A DNA stretch of 64,000 nucleotides from Citrobacter youngae ATCC 29220. Its GTDB lineage: Bacteria > Pseudomonadota > Gammaproteobacteria > Enterobacterales > Enterobacteriaceae. The first letter of the stretch is position 1. Every line of letters begins with the position of its first letter. The notes below the pieces were generated by a model. It was not told the origin of the DNA, did not search any database, and saw nothing but the letters and a program-made list of their open reading frames with translations. The stretch covers positions 250,049 through 314,048 of the forward strand of contig NZ_GG730301.1 in assembly GCF_000155975.1 (NCBI RefSeq). The letters run 5' to 3'. Both the position numbers and the translations under genes were made by a program. Shown one piece after another: positions 56,495 through 64,000 of the stretch.

Positions 56495-56503
56495 AAAATG
56501 GTG

Positions 56504-57361
56504 TTAGCACGCTGACACACCATGCTGGCGTCGCCGCTCTAAACGACGATCGCGCAGGGTTGAATAAATAAAAGTCATGACAAACAGCAGAGAAAATAAT
56601 ACGACGATGGTGGGGGCCGGTGCGCTGTCGATGAAAAATGACAGGTATACGCCCATAAACGAGGTAATGACCGATATAACCACCGCCAGCCACAGGGCGT
56701 GGGAAAATTTCCGCGTCATCAATATCGCAATGGCGCCCGGCGCAATCAGCAGGGAAATCGACAAAATAATGCCTACCGATTTAAGCGTGGCGACAATCGT
56801 CAGAGCAATCATACACAGCAGGCCGTAATGCAGCAGCGTGGTGTTAAGGCCGCTGGCCTTGGCCTGATGCGGGTCGAACGCGTGCAGCAGCAGATCTTTC
56901 CACTTTAGTCCGATGATAAGCGCGATCCCCAGCGCGATCGTTGAGGTTTGCACGATATCGCTAAACGATACGCCCAGCATATCGCCGAACAGAATATGAT
57001 CGAGATGGACCTCCGACTGGATCGAAACGTACAGCACCAGGCCCGCGCCAAACATACCGGAAAAGACGATCCCCATCAGGGTATCGCGCTTAATCCGGCT
57101 ATTGTCGTCGAGATATCCGGTCGCCACCGCGCAGAACAACCCGGCGATAAACGCGCCAATTGCCAATGGGATGCCTGCAATCCATGCCAGAACAATGCCG
57201 GGGAAAACCGCGTGACTCATGGCGTCGCCCATCAGCGCCCAGCCTTTAAGCACCAAAAATACCGACAGCAGCGCGCAGGGGATGGCGACAATGGTGGAGA
57301 TGACCAGCGCATTGACCATGAAGCTAAACTGAAAGGGTTCCAGCAGCGTCGTTAAGCTCAT
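56504..57361 (-). CDS. sitD: Manganese/iron ABC transporter permease SitD
   Basis: This 285-residue ABC-3 family permease has about eight membrane segments, starting [20 protein letters not shown] and closely matching Salmonella SitD. It and SitC form the inner-membrane channel for Mn2+ and Fe2+. The start overlaps the sitC stop by four bases; a much longer frame upstream is only a shadow of sitC. The last gene of sitABCD, it converges on the chemosensory operon nine bases apart. Confidence 0.96.
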   Translation of the reverse strand: MSLTTLLEPFQFSFMVNALVISTIVAIPCALLSVFLVLKGWALMGDAMSHAVFPGIVLAWIAGIPLAIGAFIAGLFCAVATGYLDDNSRIKRDTLMGIVFSGMFGAGLVLYVSIQSEVHLDHILFGDMLGVSFSDIVQTSTIALGIALIIGLKWKDLLLHAFDPHQAKASGLNTTLLHYGLLCMIALTIVATLKSVGIILSISLLIAPGAIAILMTRKFSHALWLAVVISVITSFMGVYLSFFIDSAPAPTIVVLFSLLFVMTFIYSTLRDRRLERRRQHGVSAC

Positions 57362-58215
57362 ACGGACTCCTTGTTTACTAGGCGGGCACGACGGCGATTT
57401 GCCAGCAGACCGTGTTTTGGCGCAAAGACAAATGCCAGCAGAAACAGCAACGTTTGCAGAACGACAATAATGCCGCCGGTTGCGCCGTCCAGCCAGTAGC
57501 TCAGCCAGGCGCCAAAAAAGCTGGTCAGGCTGCCGATCGCCACGGCGATAGTGAGCAGGCGAGGAAAACGATCGGTCAGCAGCCAGGCTGTGGCGCCGGG
57601 GGTAACCACCAGACAAATCACCAGAAATGCGCCGACGGTTTGCAGGGCGGCCACCGTGGAAACGGAGAGCAGCGTGAAAAATAACAGTTTTAACCGGCCT
57701 GGATTCAGAGCGATAGAACGCGCATGGTTTTCATCAAAAAAAACCACCATCAGATCTTTCCACTTCAACAACAGGATAGTCAGCGAGATAACGCCAATAA
57801 TCGCCAGTTGCACAATATCTTCTGGCGCAATCGCCAGCACGTTTCCCAGAATAATGGTCTGGATGTTGACCGACATCGGATTGAGCGACACCATAAACAG
57901 CCCGATACCGAAAAAAGAGGAAAAAATCAGTCCGATAATCGCATCTTCCTTCAGGCGCGAACGCTGATTGAGAAACAGCATGCTGCCCGCCGCCAGCCCA
58001 CCGGAAAGAAATGCGCCAAGCGCGAAGGGAAGCCCTAGCATATAAGCGCCAGCAACGCCCGGAACGATAGAGTGCGACAGCGCATCGCCAATCAGCGACC
58101 AGCCTTTGAGCATCAGATAGCAGGAGAGAAACGCGCACAGGCCGCCGACCATCGCTGAGACCCACATGGCGTTGAGCATGTACTGGTAGCCAAACGGTTC
58201 TGTCAGCCAGTTCAT
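57358..58215 (-). CDS. sitC: Manganese/iron ABC transporter permease SitC
   Basis: This 285-residue ABC-3 permease begins [20 protein letters not shown], with the family's [18 protein letters not shown] loop that contacts the ATPase. It overlaps sitB and sitD by four bases each, so the operon is translationally coupled. It is the second permease in the SitABCD importer. Confidence 0.96.
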   Translation of the reverse strand: MNWLTEPFGYQYMLNAMWVSAMVGGLCAFLSCYLMLKGWSLIGDALSHSIVPGVAGAYMLGLPFALGAFLSGGLAAGSMLFLNQRSRLKEDAIIGLIFSSFFGIGLFMVSLNPMSVNIQTIILGNVLAIAPEDIVQLAIIGVISLTILLLKWKDLMVVFFDENHARSIALNPGRLKLLFFTLLSVSTVAALQTVGAFLVICLVVTPGATAWLLTDRFPRLLTIAVAIGSLTSFFGAWLSYWLDGATGGIIVVLQTLLFLLAFVFAPKHGLLANRRRARLVNKESV

Positions 58216-59033
58216 GCTGATTCCCCTTCGTTTGTCGCGCGTCGCGAAATAAACGGACGTTCGTCATCGGTAATCACATGCTGCTCACCGCCGTTCAGCG
58301 CCACATGGCGCAGAACGCCGCTGAATGCCTGCTCGAGATTCTCGGTGGTAAACGTGGTTTCGGTCGGGCCACTCGCCAGCACCGTACCTTTAATCATTAC
58401 CGTGTAATCACAAAACTCGGCGACGGACCCCAGATTATGCGTAGAGACCAGCATGGTCCGCCCCTCCGCGCGCAGTTCGCGTAGCAGATCAATGATGCGC
58501 GCCTCGGTTTTCACATCCACGCCGGTGAAGGGTTCATCCAGTAAAATCACCTGTCCATCCTGGGCGATGGCTCTTGCCAGAAAAACGCGTTTTTTCTGCC
58601 CGCCGGACAGTTCGCCTATCTGACGATGGCGATAGTCCAGCATATCGACCCGTGCCAGCGCCGCATCAACACTGGCGTGGTCGATCTGTTTTGGCCGACG
58701 CAGCCAGCCCATATGGCCAAAGCGTCCCATCATCACGACATCTTCCACCAGTACAGGAAACGACCAGTCCACCTCTTCGGACTGAGGGACATAGGCAATC
58801 AGATTCTGTTTCAGCGCCTGATTAACCGGCTGCTGCAGAATCGCTATTTCCCCCTGCGCCAGGCGAACAAACCCCATCAGCGCTTTAAACAGCGTTGATT
58901 TTCCTGAACCGTTTACGCCGACCAGGGCGGCAATCGAACCGCCCGGAACCTGAAACGTGGCGTCCCGCAATGCGGTGTGACCGTTGCGATACGTCACCGT
59001 AACCTGATTTACGGTAATCGCAGAGTGACTCAT
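58212..59033 (-). CDS. sitB: Manganese/iron ABC transporter ATPase SitB
   Basis: This 273-residue ATPase has Walker [10 protein letters not shown] (about 38-46), the signature [14 protein letters not shown], Walker B VILLDEP and the H-loop STHNLGSV. It powers Mn2+/Fe2+ uptake. It overlaps sitA and sitC by four bases each. Confidence 0.96.
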   Translation of the reverse strand: MSHSAITVNQVTVTYRNGHTALRDATFQVPGGSIAALVGVNGSGKSTLFKALMGFVRLAQGEIAILQQPVNQALKQNLIAYVPQSEEVDWSFPVLVEDVVMMGRFGHMGWLRRPKQIDHASVDAALARVDMLDYRHRQIGELSGGQKKRVFLARAIAQDGQVILLDEPFTGVDVKTEARIIDLLRELRAEGRTMLVSTHNLGSVAEFCDYTVMIKGTVLASGPTETTFTTENLEQAFSGVLRHVALNGGEQHVITDDERPFISRRATNEGESA

Positions 59034-59947
59034 GGTTGGCTCTCCAGACCGCTATTGATGCCGTTAACAATGGTTTGCGTGGTAACGCGCAGTAAATCCA
59101 GATAAGTCGGAACCGGGCCATCGGCCGCGCTGAGCGAATCGACATACAGCACGCCGCCGTAATGCGCGCCAGACTCACGGGCTACCTGACGCGCAGGCTT
59201 GTCGGACACGGTGCTTTCGCTAAACACCGTTGGGATATGATGCGCTCGGATCGCATCGATCACTTTACGTACCTGTTTGGGGGTACCCTGCTGATCGGCA
59301 TTGATCGGCCACAGATACAGCTCTTTGAGGTTGTTATCACGCGCGAGGTAAGAGAATGCGCCTTCACTGGTGACCAGCCAGCGTTTATCCGCAGGGAGCT
59401 TCGCCAGTTCTGCATGCAGCGGCGCCAGAGTCTGCTGGATTTTCGCTTTATAATTCTCCGCATTTTTTTGGTAGGTTGCGGCATTGTCTGGGTCGTATTT
59501 CATCAGCGCATCGCGAATGTTATTCACGTAGATAAGCGCGTTCTCTGCCGACATCCAGGCGTGCGGATTCGGTTTGCCGTTGTACGGCCCTTCGCTGATA
59601 CCCATTGGCTGCACGCCGTTCGAGACCATCACCTCCGGCACGCCGGATAAATGCTGGTAGAAACGGGAAAACCACAGCTCAAGGTTAAGACCGTTGGAGA
59701 GAATAAGCTGCGCGCCTTGCGCCCGCTTGATATCGCCCGGCGTGGGTTGATATTCATGAATTTCTGCCCCGGGTTTGGTGATGGAGCTGACGTCCGCGGC
59801 GTCACCTGCGACGTTACTTGCCATATCCGCAATCACCGTAAAGGTGGTTATCACTTTGAACTTTTCTTGCGCCCAGGCAGGCGACAACGTCAGCGCCGTT
59901 AACGCGCCAGCAAGGAGAAATGACTTCAGATGGGGCAGCTGCGGCAT
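59030..59947 (-). CDS. sitA: Manganese/iron-binding periplasmic protein SitA
   Basis: This 305-residue cluster A-I (ZnuA/PsaA-type) binding protein has a signal peptide cut after AWA (about residue 26). Metal-ligand regions are visible: [13 protein letters not shown] (His), NPHAWMS (His), a Glu in [11 protein letters not shown] and Asp in YVDSLS. GAGGGAT lies just before the ATG at 59947, favouring it over a GTG four codons upstream. Upstream are an MntR-like box and a Fur-like box. In Salmonella sitABCD flanks SPI-1 and supports survival in metal-poor hosts. Confidence 0.96.
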   Translation of the reverse strand: MPQLPHLKSFLLAGALTALTLSPAWAQEKFKVITTFTVIADMASNVAGDAADVSSITKPGAEIHEYQPTPGDIKRAQGAQLILSNGLNLELWFSRFYQHLSGVPEVMVSNGVQPMGISEGPYNGKPNPHAWMSAENALIYVNNIRDALMKYDPDNAATYQKNAENYKAKIQQTLAPLHAELAKLPADKRWLVTSEGAFSYLARDNNLKELYLWPINADQQGTPKQVRKVIDAIRAHHIPTVFSESTVSDKPARQVARESGAHYGGVLYVDSLSAADGPVPTYLDLLRVTTQTIVNGINSGLESQP

Positions 59948-59983
59948 AGTATCCCTCACAACAAAGTGGTTAATTTATCAACG

Positions 59984-60003
59984 AATATAGCCTTTGCTAT
60001 GTT
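59984..60003. promoter_or_regulatory. MntR-type operator upstream of sitA
   Basis: Read on the minus strand the site is AACATAGCAAAGGCTATATT. It fits the enterobacterial MntR box (AACATAGC...GCTATGTT), as known for Salmonella sitA and mntH. Manganese-dependent repression of sitABCD is expected. Confidence 0.8.
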
Positions 60004-60023
60004 ATATAGCACAAGGTATAAAC

Positions 60024-60044
60024 AAATGAAAATAATTCTTATTT
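60024..60044. promoter_or_regulatory. Fur-box-like sequence upstream of sitA
   Basis: The core TGAAAATAATTCTTATT resembles the Fur consensus TGATAATNATTATCA in spacing and A/T pattern. Salmonella sitABCD is repressed by both Fur and MntR. The match is partial. Confidence 0.55.
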
Positions 60045-60084
60045 GCGTAGGGTGCTAAGGAATTGGCGGGGGATAACGCGTTAC

Positions 60085-60106
60085 GCGCCGACACGATTGT
60101 CGGCGC
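60085..60106. terminator. GC-rich hairpin downstream of the SGNH hydrolase gene
   Basis: GCGCCGACA and TGTCGGCGC form a perfect 9-bp stem with a CGAT loop, 24 bases past the stop of the minus-strand gene. It has no T-run. It could end porin/hydrolase transcription. Confidence 0.5.
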
Positions 60107-60129
60107 GCAGGGGATGAATAACCCGATGA

Positions 60130-60903
60130 TTATGACTTCTGGAATTCAGTGACGGTTTCCCATGCTACCTGCTGTAACGCTTTGGCGGTGGCTGGAGTCA
60201 TATCCGTATCAACAGGAAGCGCGCCGCCGACCGGAGACTGGTTATACAGGGTAGCGAAAAATACGCAGGCGGCGAGATACGTACCAGAAATCGAAGGGTG
60301 TACGCCATCATGATAATACAGGTTTATTTCCGGATGGGTTTTGCGCGCTTTCTCGAAAGCCAGGCCTACCGGAGCGACATATCCCCCCGTTTTTTGCGCA
60401 ATGGAGATATAAGCATCCGCCAGTTTTTGGCTATCTTCGGGTTTAGCTTTCTTCGCCCAGGTCATGAAATAGACGACTTTTGCACCTGCTTTATGCGCCA
60501 TTTCGGCCATTTGGGTTGCGGAGTCAACGAAGTTTTGTCGGGTACTTTCTTTCTTTGAGATCGTTTCTGTGGAGTTCCCCTGCAATACCACCACATCCCA
60601 TTTCTGTAGCGTGTTCTGGTAGCGCATATTCTCAATTTGCCAGCCTAAATGACCGCTGGAAATCGTGATCCCCCGATACTTATAGCCTTTGGCATGGTTC
60701 GGCAGTAAAGACTGCGTTAAATCCCGTAATCGGGTATTGATATTATTGTTATAGAACGTGAACGAGTTACCATAAAGCGCGACAATTTTATTCTCGCCAT
60801 CCATTTTGGCATGGGCGGAAGGCGCTAATAATGTATCCGCGTGAGCACAAATACTGCTCAGTGCAAGGGTCATTGCTGCGGCAAACAAGGTTATTTTTTT
60901 CAT
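60130..60903 (-). CDS. Secreted SGNH-type hydrolase-like protein
   Basis: This 257-residue precursor has a clear Sec signal (cut after AHA, about residue 22). It carries an SGNH/GDSL-like plan: block I ALYGNSFTFY (nucleophile Ser), VVVLQGNSTET (block III-like Gly/Asn), and the block V Asp-x-x-His in YHDGVHPSISG. It is probably a periplasmic esterase or deacylase; the substrate is unknown. It is 10 bases downstream of the porin gene, so the two likely handle the same compound. Confidence 0.75.
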   Translation of the reverse strand: MKKITLFAAAMTLALSSICAHADTLLAPSAHAKMDGENKIVALYGNSFTFYNNNINTRLRDLTQSLLPNHAKGYKYRGITISSGHLGWQIENMRYQNTLQKWDVVVLQGNSTETISKKESTRQNFVDSATQMAEMAHKAGAKVVYFMTWAKKAKPEDSQKLADAYISIAQKTGGYVAPVGLAFEKARKTHPEINLYYHDGVHPSISGTYLAACVFFATLYNQSPVGGALPVDTDMTPATAKALQQVAWETVTEFQKS

Positions 60904-60913
60904 CGGTTATCTC

Positions 60914-61954
60914 TTAGAAATCATAACGGAGTCCAACGATGAGCGCATCATCATTGGTTTTTTTGTTCTTACTGGCGAATTCTTTATCGTAAGTAAATGA
61001 TAACCACGTATCTTCAGCCAATGTTAATTGCGCTTCAGCACGCCAGTCTTCTTTTTCAGCGATATCTTTACCATCTTCATTTAAAAAACTATATCCAGTG
61101 AGAACCTTGACGGTGCCAAAGTTGTAGGAAATAAGTGAATCCATTCCTTTATAATTATTATCACTTTTGTTATCGCGGGAAATAGAAGTCCGTAACGCGG
61201 TTACCGCGACTTCATAGGCTTTATAGTTGAGTTGTAACCCTCCCATAATTTGATCGTTTTGATTACGTCCATCGGTAGTCTCCACCCCATCCTGTCGCTT
61301 ATAACGACTTGCCGCAATCGCCGGTGTAATTCTAAAATCGCCAAATTTGAAAGACTTGCGATAGCTGGCCATCGCGCCGTAGTCGAGGGCTTCGTTATCG
61401 CTGTTGCCATTACCGGAGACCCATGCCAGCTGAATCTCATTGCCGGCAAATTTGGCGTTCCACTGTACGGTGCCGTCCTGGCGGTTGAACTGGTACGAAT
61501 CATCAATGGTTGTAATGCCATAGCTGTAGATATTGGGGGTAAAGTTTTTGTACTTATCGGTCATTTTCATTACCTGATACAGCGGGTTTTTGGTTCTCCC
61601 GGTGATCAGTTCACCCCACGTTTTATTCGACAGGCCGACATAGGAATAGCGGGCCTCCATATCGCTTTCACCGGTATTGTTATCATTTTTTTCGGTACGC
61701 ACCTGCCATTCCAGGCGACCCACGATTTTAGTCTCTGGCAGAAGATCCAGATCTCGGGTGAGATAAATACCCACACGGCCACCCAGATCGCTTCGGCTTT
61801 CACTTCCGGCAAATGAATTCTGGCCACTGGCAATTTTGCCCTCAACGCGACCATAGATATCCAGAGTATTTCCATCCTTATTATAGACGTTTAAGGCGAA
61901 CGCCGAGGAACTCATACCCATTAGTAATATTAGTGAATAATTTTTTAGCTTCAT
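60914..61954 (-). CDS. Gram-negative general-type porin
   Basis: This 346-residue outer-membrane porin starts MKLKNYSLILLMGMSSSAFA (signal peptide), then a mature start LNVYNKDGNTLDIYGRVEG typical of OmpC/OmpF relatives. It has the usual YSYVGLSNKTWGELITGR region and a final strand ending LIVGLRYDF with C-terminal Phe. GAGGGATG lies just upstream of ATG 61954; a longer frame to 62083 has no signal peptide at its start. It is more diverged from OmpC/F than a housekeeping copy would be. The pairing with an SGNH hydrolase suggests a specific nutrient. Confidence 0.9.
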   Translation of the reverse strand: MKLKNYSLILLMGMSSSAFALNVYNKDGNTLDIYGRVEGKIASGQNSFAGSESRSDLGGRVGIYLTRDLDLLPETKIVGRLEWQVRTEKNDNNTGESDMEARYSYVGLSNKTWGELITGRTKNPLYQVMKMTDKYKNFTPNIYSYGITTIDDSYQFNRQDGTVQWNAKFAGNEIQLAWVSGNGNSDNEALDYGAMASYRKSFKFGDFRITPAIAASRYKRQDGVETTDGRNQNDQIMGGLQLNYKAYEVAVTALRTSISRDNKSDNNYKGMDSLISYNFGTVKVLTGYSFLNEDGKDIAEKEDWRAEAQLTLAEDTWLSFTYDKEFASKNKKTNDDALIVGLRYDF

Positions 61955-62360
61955 GTCATCCCTCAAAACAGCATTAATTTCCTGACCATAAAAAGAAAGT
62001 TCACAGCGGGATAATTGTTTGTGGAAAAGGAATGGCAGCGGTATGGGAAACATTTTTTCTCGTAATGAAATGTGATTATTCACGCATAAATATCTCTGAT
62101 TGCGCTATTGTATTAATGGTTCTTATATTTAATGAACGTTTTTATTGAAATATTGCGACTGTTTAAACTGTAATACGGGAATTACTGTGAAGTACATCCC
62201 ATTTCTAACGGGAGCAAAAACTGAAAATGGGAATAGTGCATTCTCATAGCCGGTTTTGGGGTGGGAATACTATTTTCCCCTGTAATTTGCAGGACAGATC
62301 CCGCAAAATTGATTAATCACATTTCGATTATGACGCATTCATTGGCCGGAGAGGCGCTGT
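61955..62360. promoter_or_regulatory. 406-bp divergent promoter region between porin and lyase genes
   Basis: No gene is seen. ATGGGAAT-AGTGC-ATTCTCAT (62227-62247) is an inverted repeat with one mismatch. A related GGGAA-TACTATT-TTCCC lies about 20 bp further on. These are candidate operators for the SIS-domain regulator at the window's end. Confidence 0.5.
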
Positions 62361-63731
62361 ATGTTCGGTAAGCAAACAACGGTATTTGATTCTGATCTTT
62401 ATTCTTCATTGTTCACCCACGGTCGGATGCGGGAAATATGGTCTGACGACAATCTGCTGCGTTGCTGGTTGCGTTTTGAGGTCACTGTCGCACGCGTTCA
62501 AAGTGAGTTAGGCATTATCCCTGAGCAGGCGGCAGCTGAAATTGCGCAAGCCTGCCAGGAAATAGAGATAGACTGGCCTGCGCTGGCCCAGGAAACACAA
62601 ACGGTGGGGATGGCGATAAAACCGCTAATCGATCAGATCTCTGCTTCTGGTACACCGTTGGTAAGCCAGTTTTTGCACTGGGGATGCACCACTCAGGACC
62701 TGCTGGATTCAGGCATGGCGATGAGATTGCAGCAAACGCTGATGCTGCTGCGCGAGCAATTGCGCGATGTGGGTGAAGCGATGAAAGCGATGGCGATACG
62801 TCACACCCGTACGGTTATGGTTGCGCGCACCAATTCGGTGGATGCCTCCGCCACAACATGGGGGCTTCATGTTTGCAGTTATCTGGCGGAGGTTAACCGC
62901 CATCTGGCAAGACTCCAGCAGCTGTATCCGCGTGCGGTGACCGGACTCTTCGGCGGCGCGGTGGGGAATCTGGCTTCCGTGGGCGAGAAGGGAATGGAAA
63001 CTCGTGAACGACTGATGCAGGCGTTGGGTCTGAATGTGCCCTGCGGTATTAATAACGCCAGTCAGGATGCGGTCGTGGAAGTTGTGCAGTTTTTTGCGCT
63101 GGTTCACGGCACGCTGTGTCGGCTGGCTAACGATGTCGAAACCATGGGGCGCACGCCGATTGCTGAACTGTTTGAGGGCGAAGGCGGCGGCGGATCCAGT
63201 ACGATGCCGCACAAAGTCAACCCGCGCGCCAGTAACATGATGCAAACGCTGGCCAGAATGGGCTGGATGTATGCTTCCGGCGCGCCGGCAATGCTGGATC
63301 AACAGGATGTGCGAGCCGCCTCTATGCGGGTTCTGAACTGGACGATCCTTCCGGAGGCCTCTAATGCCTTATCGACCAGCCTGACACGCGCAAAGAATTT
63401 GCTTTCTCATCTCATTATTAATGAAGAGAAGATGCGCGCTAATTTTGACTGCTCGAAGCACTTTATTATGTCGGAATCGCTGACGATGAAGCTTGCCGCT
63501 AAAATTGGCAGGGAATCTGCCTATAACTTAGTGAAAAACCTGCTGAAGCATGCAGCCGGCGAGCAAAGCTTCATGGAGATCGTGCAGGCCAGTTCGGCAA
63601 TCCGCGCGTCATTGTCAGTGGCGGAAATCGCCGCCGCCTGCGAGCCGCTGTCATATATTGGGGCTAACGATGCGCTAATTGCAGAAACGATTGCTGAATT
63701 CGATCGTGTGAAAACGACAGAGATGGCCTGA
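62361..63731 (+). CDS. Fumarase/aspartase superfamily lyase (PcaB / adenylosuccinate-lyase-like)
   Basis: This 456-residue enzyme is of the fumarase/aspartase/argininosuccinate lyase superfamily. It has the signature GGGGSSTMPHKVNPRASNMM (catalytic Ser loop, about 276-295), WGCTTQDLLDSGMAM (His/Thr region) and MVARTNSVDASATTWGL. The sequence is nearest in pattern to 3-carboxy-cis,cis-muconate cycloisomerase and bacterial adenylosuccinate-lyase-like proteins. No other protocatechuate genes are nearby, so the real substrate is unknown. GGAGAGG precedes the ATG. It is divergent from the porin gene. Confidence 0.85.
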   Translation: MFGKQTTVFDSDLYSSLFTHGRMREIWSDDNLLRCWLRFEVTVARVQSELGIIPEQAAAEIAQACQEIEIDWPALAQETQTVGMAIKPLIDQISASGTPLVSQFLHWGCTTQDLLDSGMAMRLQQTLMLLREQLRDVGEAMKAMAIRHTRTVMVARTNSVDASATTWGLHVCSYLAEVNRHLARLQQLYPRAVTGLFGGAVGNLASVGEKGMETRERLMQALGLNVPCGINNASQDAVVEVVQFFALVHGTLCRLANDVETMGRTPIAELFEGEGGGGSSTMPHKVNPRASNMMQTLARMGWMYASGAPAMLDQQDVRAASMRVLNWTILPEASNALSTSLTRAKNLLSHLIINEEKMRANFDCSKHFIMSESLTMKLAAKIGRESAYNLVKNLLKHAAGEQSFMEIVQASSAIRASLSVAEIAAACEPLSYIGANDALIAETIAEFDRVKTTEMA

Positions 63732-63742
63732 ATCGTTATGCT

Positions 63743-63766
63743 GCCGGGAGAGAGCACTCTCCTGGC
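63743..63766. terminator. Hairpin between convergent lyase and regulator genes
   Basis: GCCGGGAGAG and CTCTCCTGGC form a 10-bp stem with one G-T pair and an AGCA loop, 11 bases after the lyase stop. It is a plausible shared terminator without a T-run. Confidence 0.6.
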
Positions 63767-63770
63767 GGCG

Positions 63771-64000
63771 TTAGGTGTTGTGTGCTGAGGCCGAAAATGT
63801 TTCGAAGAAGACGAACAACTCTTCCAGCTGGGCAAAATTCCCCTCGTTATCTCCTTTCTCATAAGCCAGATGCAAAATCAGCTCGATAAAGAAGAAGCCG
63901 AGAATACGGCTTTGAAAAATGGACTGTACGTCGCTGGGGAGAACAAACTGCAGATCGCAGAATTTACCGTAAGGGTTCGCCTCGGAGTTGGTCACCAGCA
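63771..64000 (-). CDS. C-terminal end of a probable RpiR-type (SIS-domain) regulator, partial
   Basis: The minus-strand frame is open to the window edge and ends at 63771. The visible 76 residues include LVTNSEANPYGKFCDLQFVLPSD, which fits the end of a SIS sugar-phosphate-binding domain as in RpiR-family regulators. A hydrophobic helix and an acidic tail follow. The N-terminal helix-turn-helix is outside the window. It converges on the lyase gene and may control the porin/lyase pair. Confidence 0.5.
   Translation of the reverse strand, partial: LVTNSEANPYGKFCDLQFVLPSDVQSIFQSRILGFFFIELILHLAYEKGDNEGNFAQLEELFVFFETFSASAHNT

Noticed and set aside
57362-57616. 85-residue N-terminal extension of SitD
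   Set aside because: It overlaps sitC entirely; the normal SitD start [10 protein letters not shown] at 57361 gives the family length and the usual four-base overlap.
62068-62081. CRP site TGTGA-TTAT-TCACG near the porin start
   Set aside because: The half-sites are four bases apart and not six, so it does not fit the CRP consensus.
61955-62083. 43-residue N-terminal extension of the porin
   Set aside because: It would bury the signal peptide; the ATG at 61954 has a good ribosome-binding site and yields a proper export signal.

Overview
The window is chromosomal DNA of an enterobacterium close to Salmonella, Citrobacter and Escherichia. The first 14.5 kb carries the familiar order cysD-cysN-cysC-ygbE-ftsB-ispD-ispF-truD-surE-pcm-nlpD-rpoS, then hosA/ecdBCD, then mutS, with near-identical enterobacterial proteins. 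REP/BIME elements and the conserved rpoS leader support this. I infer a Citrobacter-like or other near-Salmonella genome; the genus cannot be fixed from the sequence alone.

Layout. 1-11.9 kb: sulfate activation, cell division, isoprenoid, tRNA modification and stationary-phase genes, then a 4-hydroxybenzoate-type decarboxylase operon with its MarR regulator. 11.9-14.5 kb: mutS. 14.5-20.6 kb: an AT-rich, disordered patch. It holds decayed genes, two inverted paralogues of an unknown membrane protein (one interrupted at an 11-G tract), two copies of a Fic-gene remnant, and a ToxR/ToxS-like regulator pair. 20.6-43.98 kb: a Crp-like regulator, a type I secretion system, a 2702-residue LapA-type adhesin, a small partner protein, a crystallin/Ig-domain protein, and a five-gene operon with a GGDEF-EAL protein, two periplasmic solute-binding proteins, LapG and LapD. 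44.6-56.5 kb: a PdeF-like phosphodiesterase followed by a seven- to eight-gene chemosensory operon (MCP, CheB, CheR, CheA-REC, CheY, Hpt-REC-REC-GGDEF, two CheW) resembling the Pseudomonas Wsp pathway. 56.5-60 kb: sitABCD with MntR and Fur-like sites. 60-64 kb: a porin/SGNH-hydrolase operon divergent from a fumarase-superfamily lyase, and the end of a SIS-domain regulator.

How it fits together. The adhesin has the N-terminal retention module and a Thr-Ala-Ala-Gly LapG cleavage site. LapG and a degenerate GGDEF/EAL LapD are 10 kb away. So surface retention should be set by cyclic-di-GMP. The chemosensory operon ends in a catalytically complete GGEEF diguanylate cyclase, and two further cyclic-di-GMP enzymes sit beside it. 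An almost identical 20-nt palindromic site (TTAATGT-NN-ACATTAA core) lies in front of the adhesin and between the two cyclic-di-GMP operons, suggesting one regulon. In Salmonella the interval between mutS and sitABCD is occupied by pathogenicity island SPI-1. Here the same interval carries this self-contained sense-and-stick island instead.
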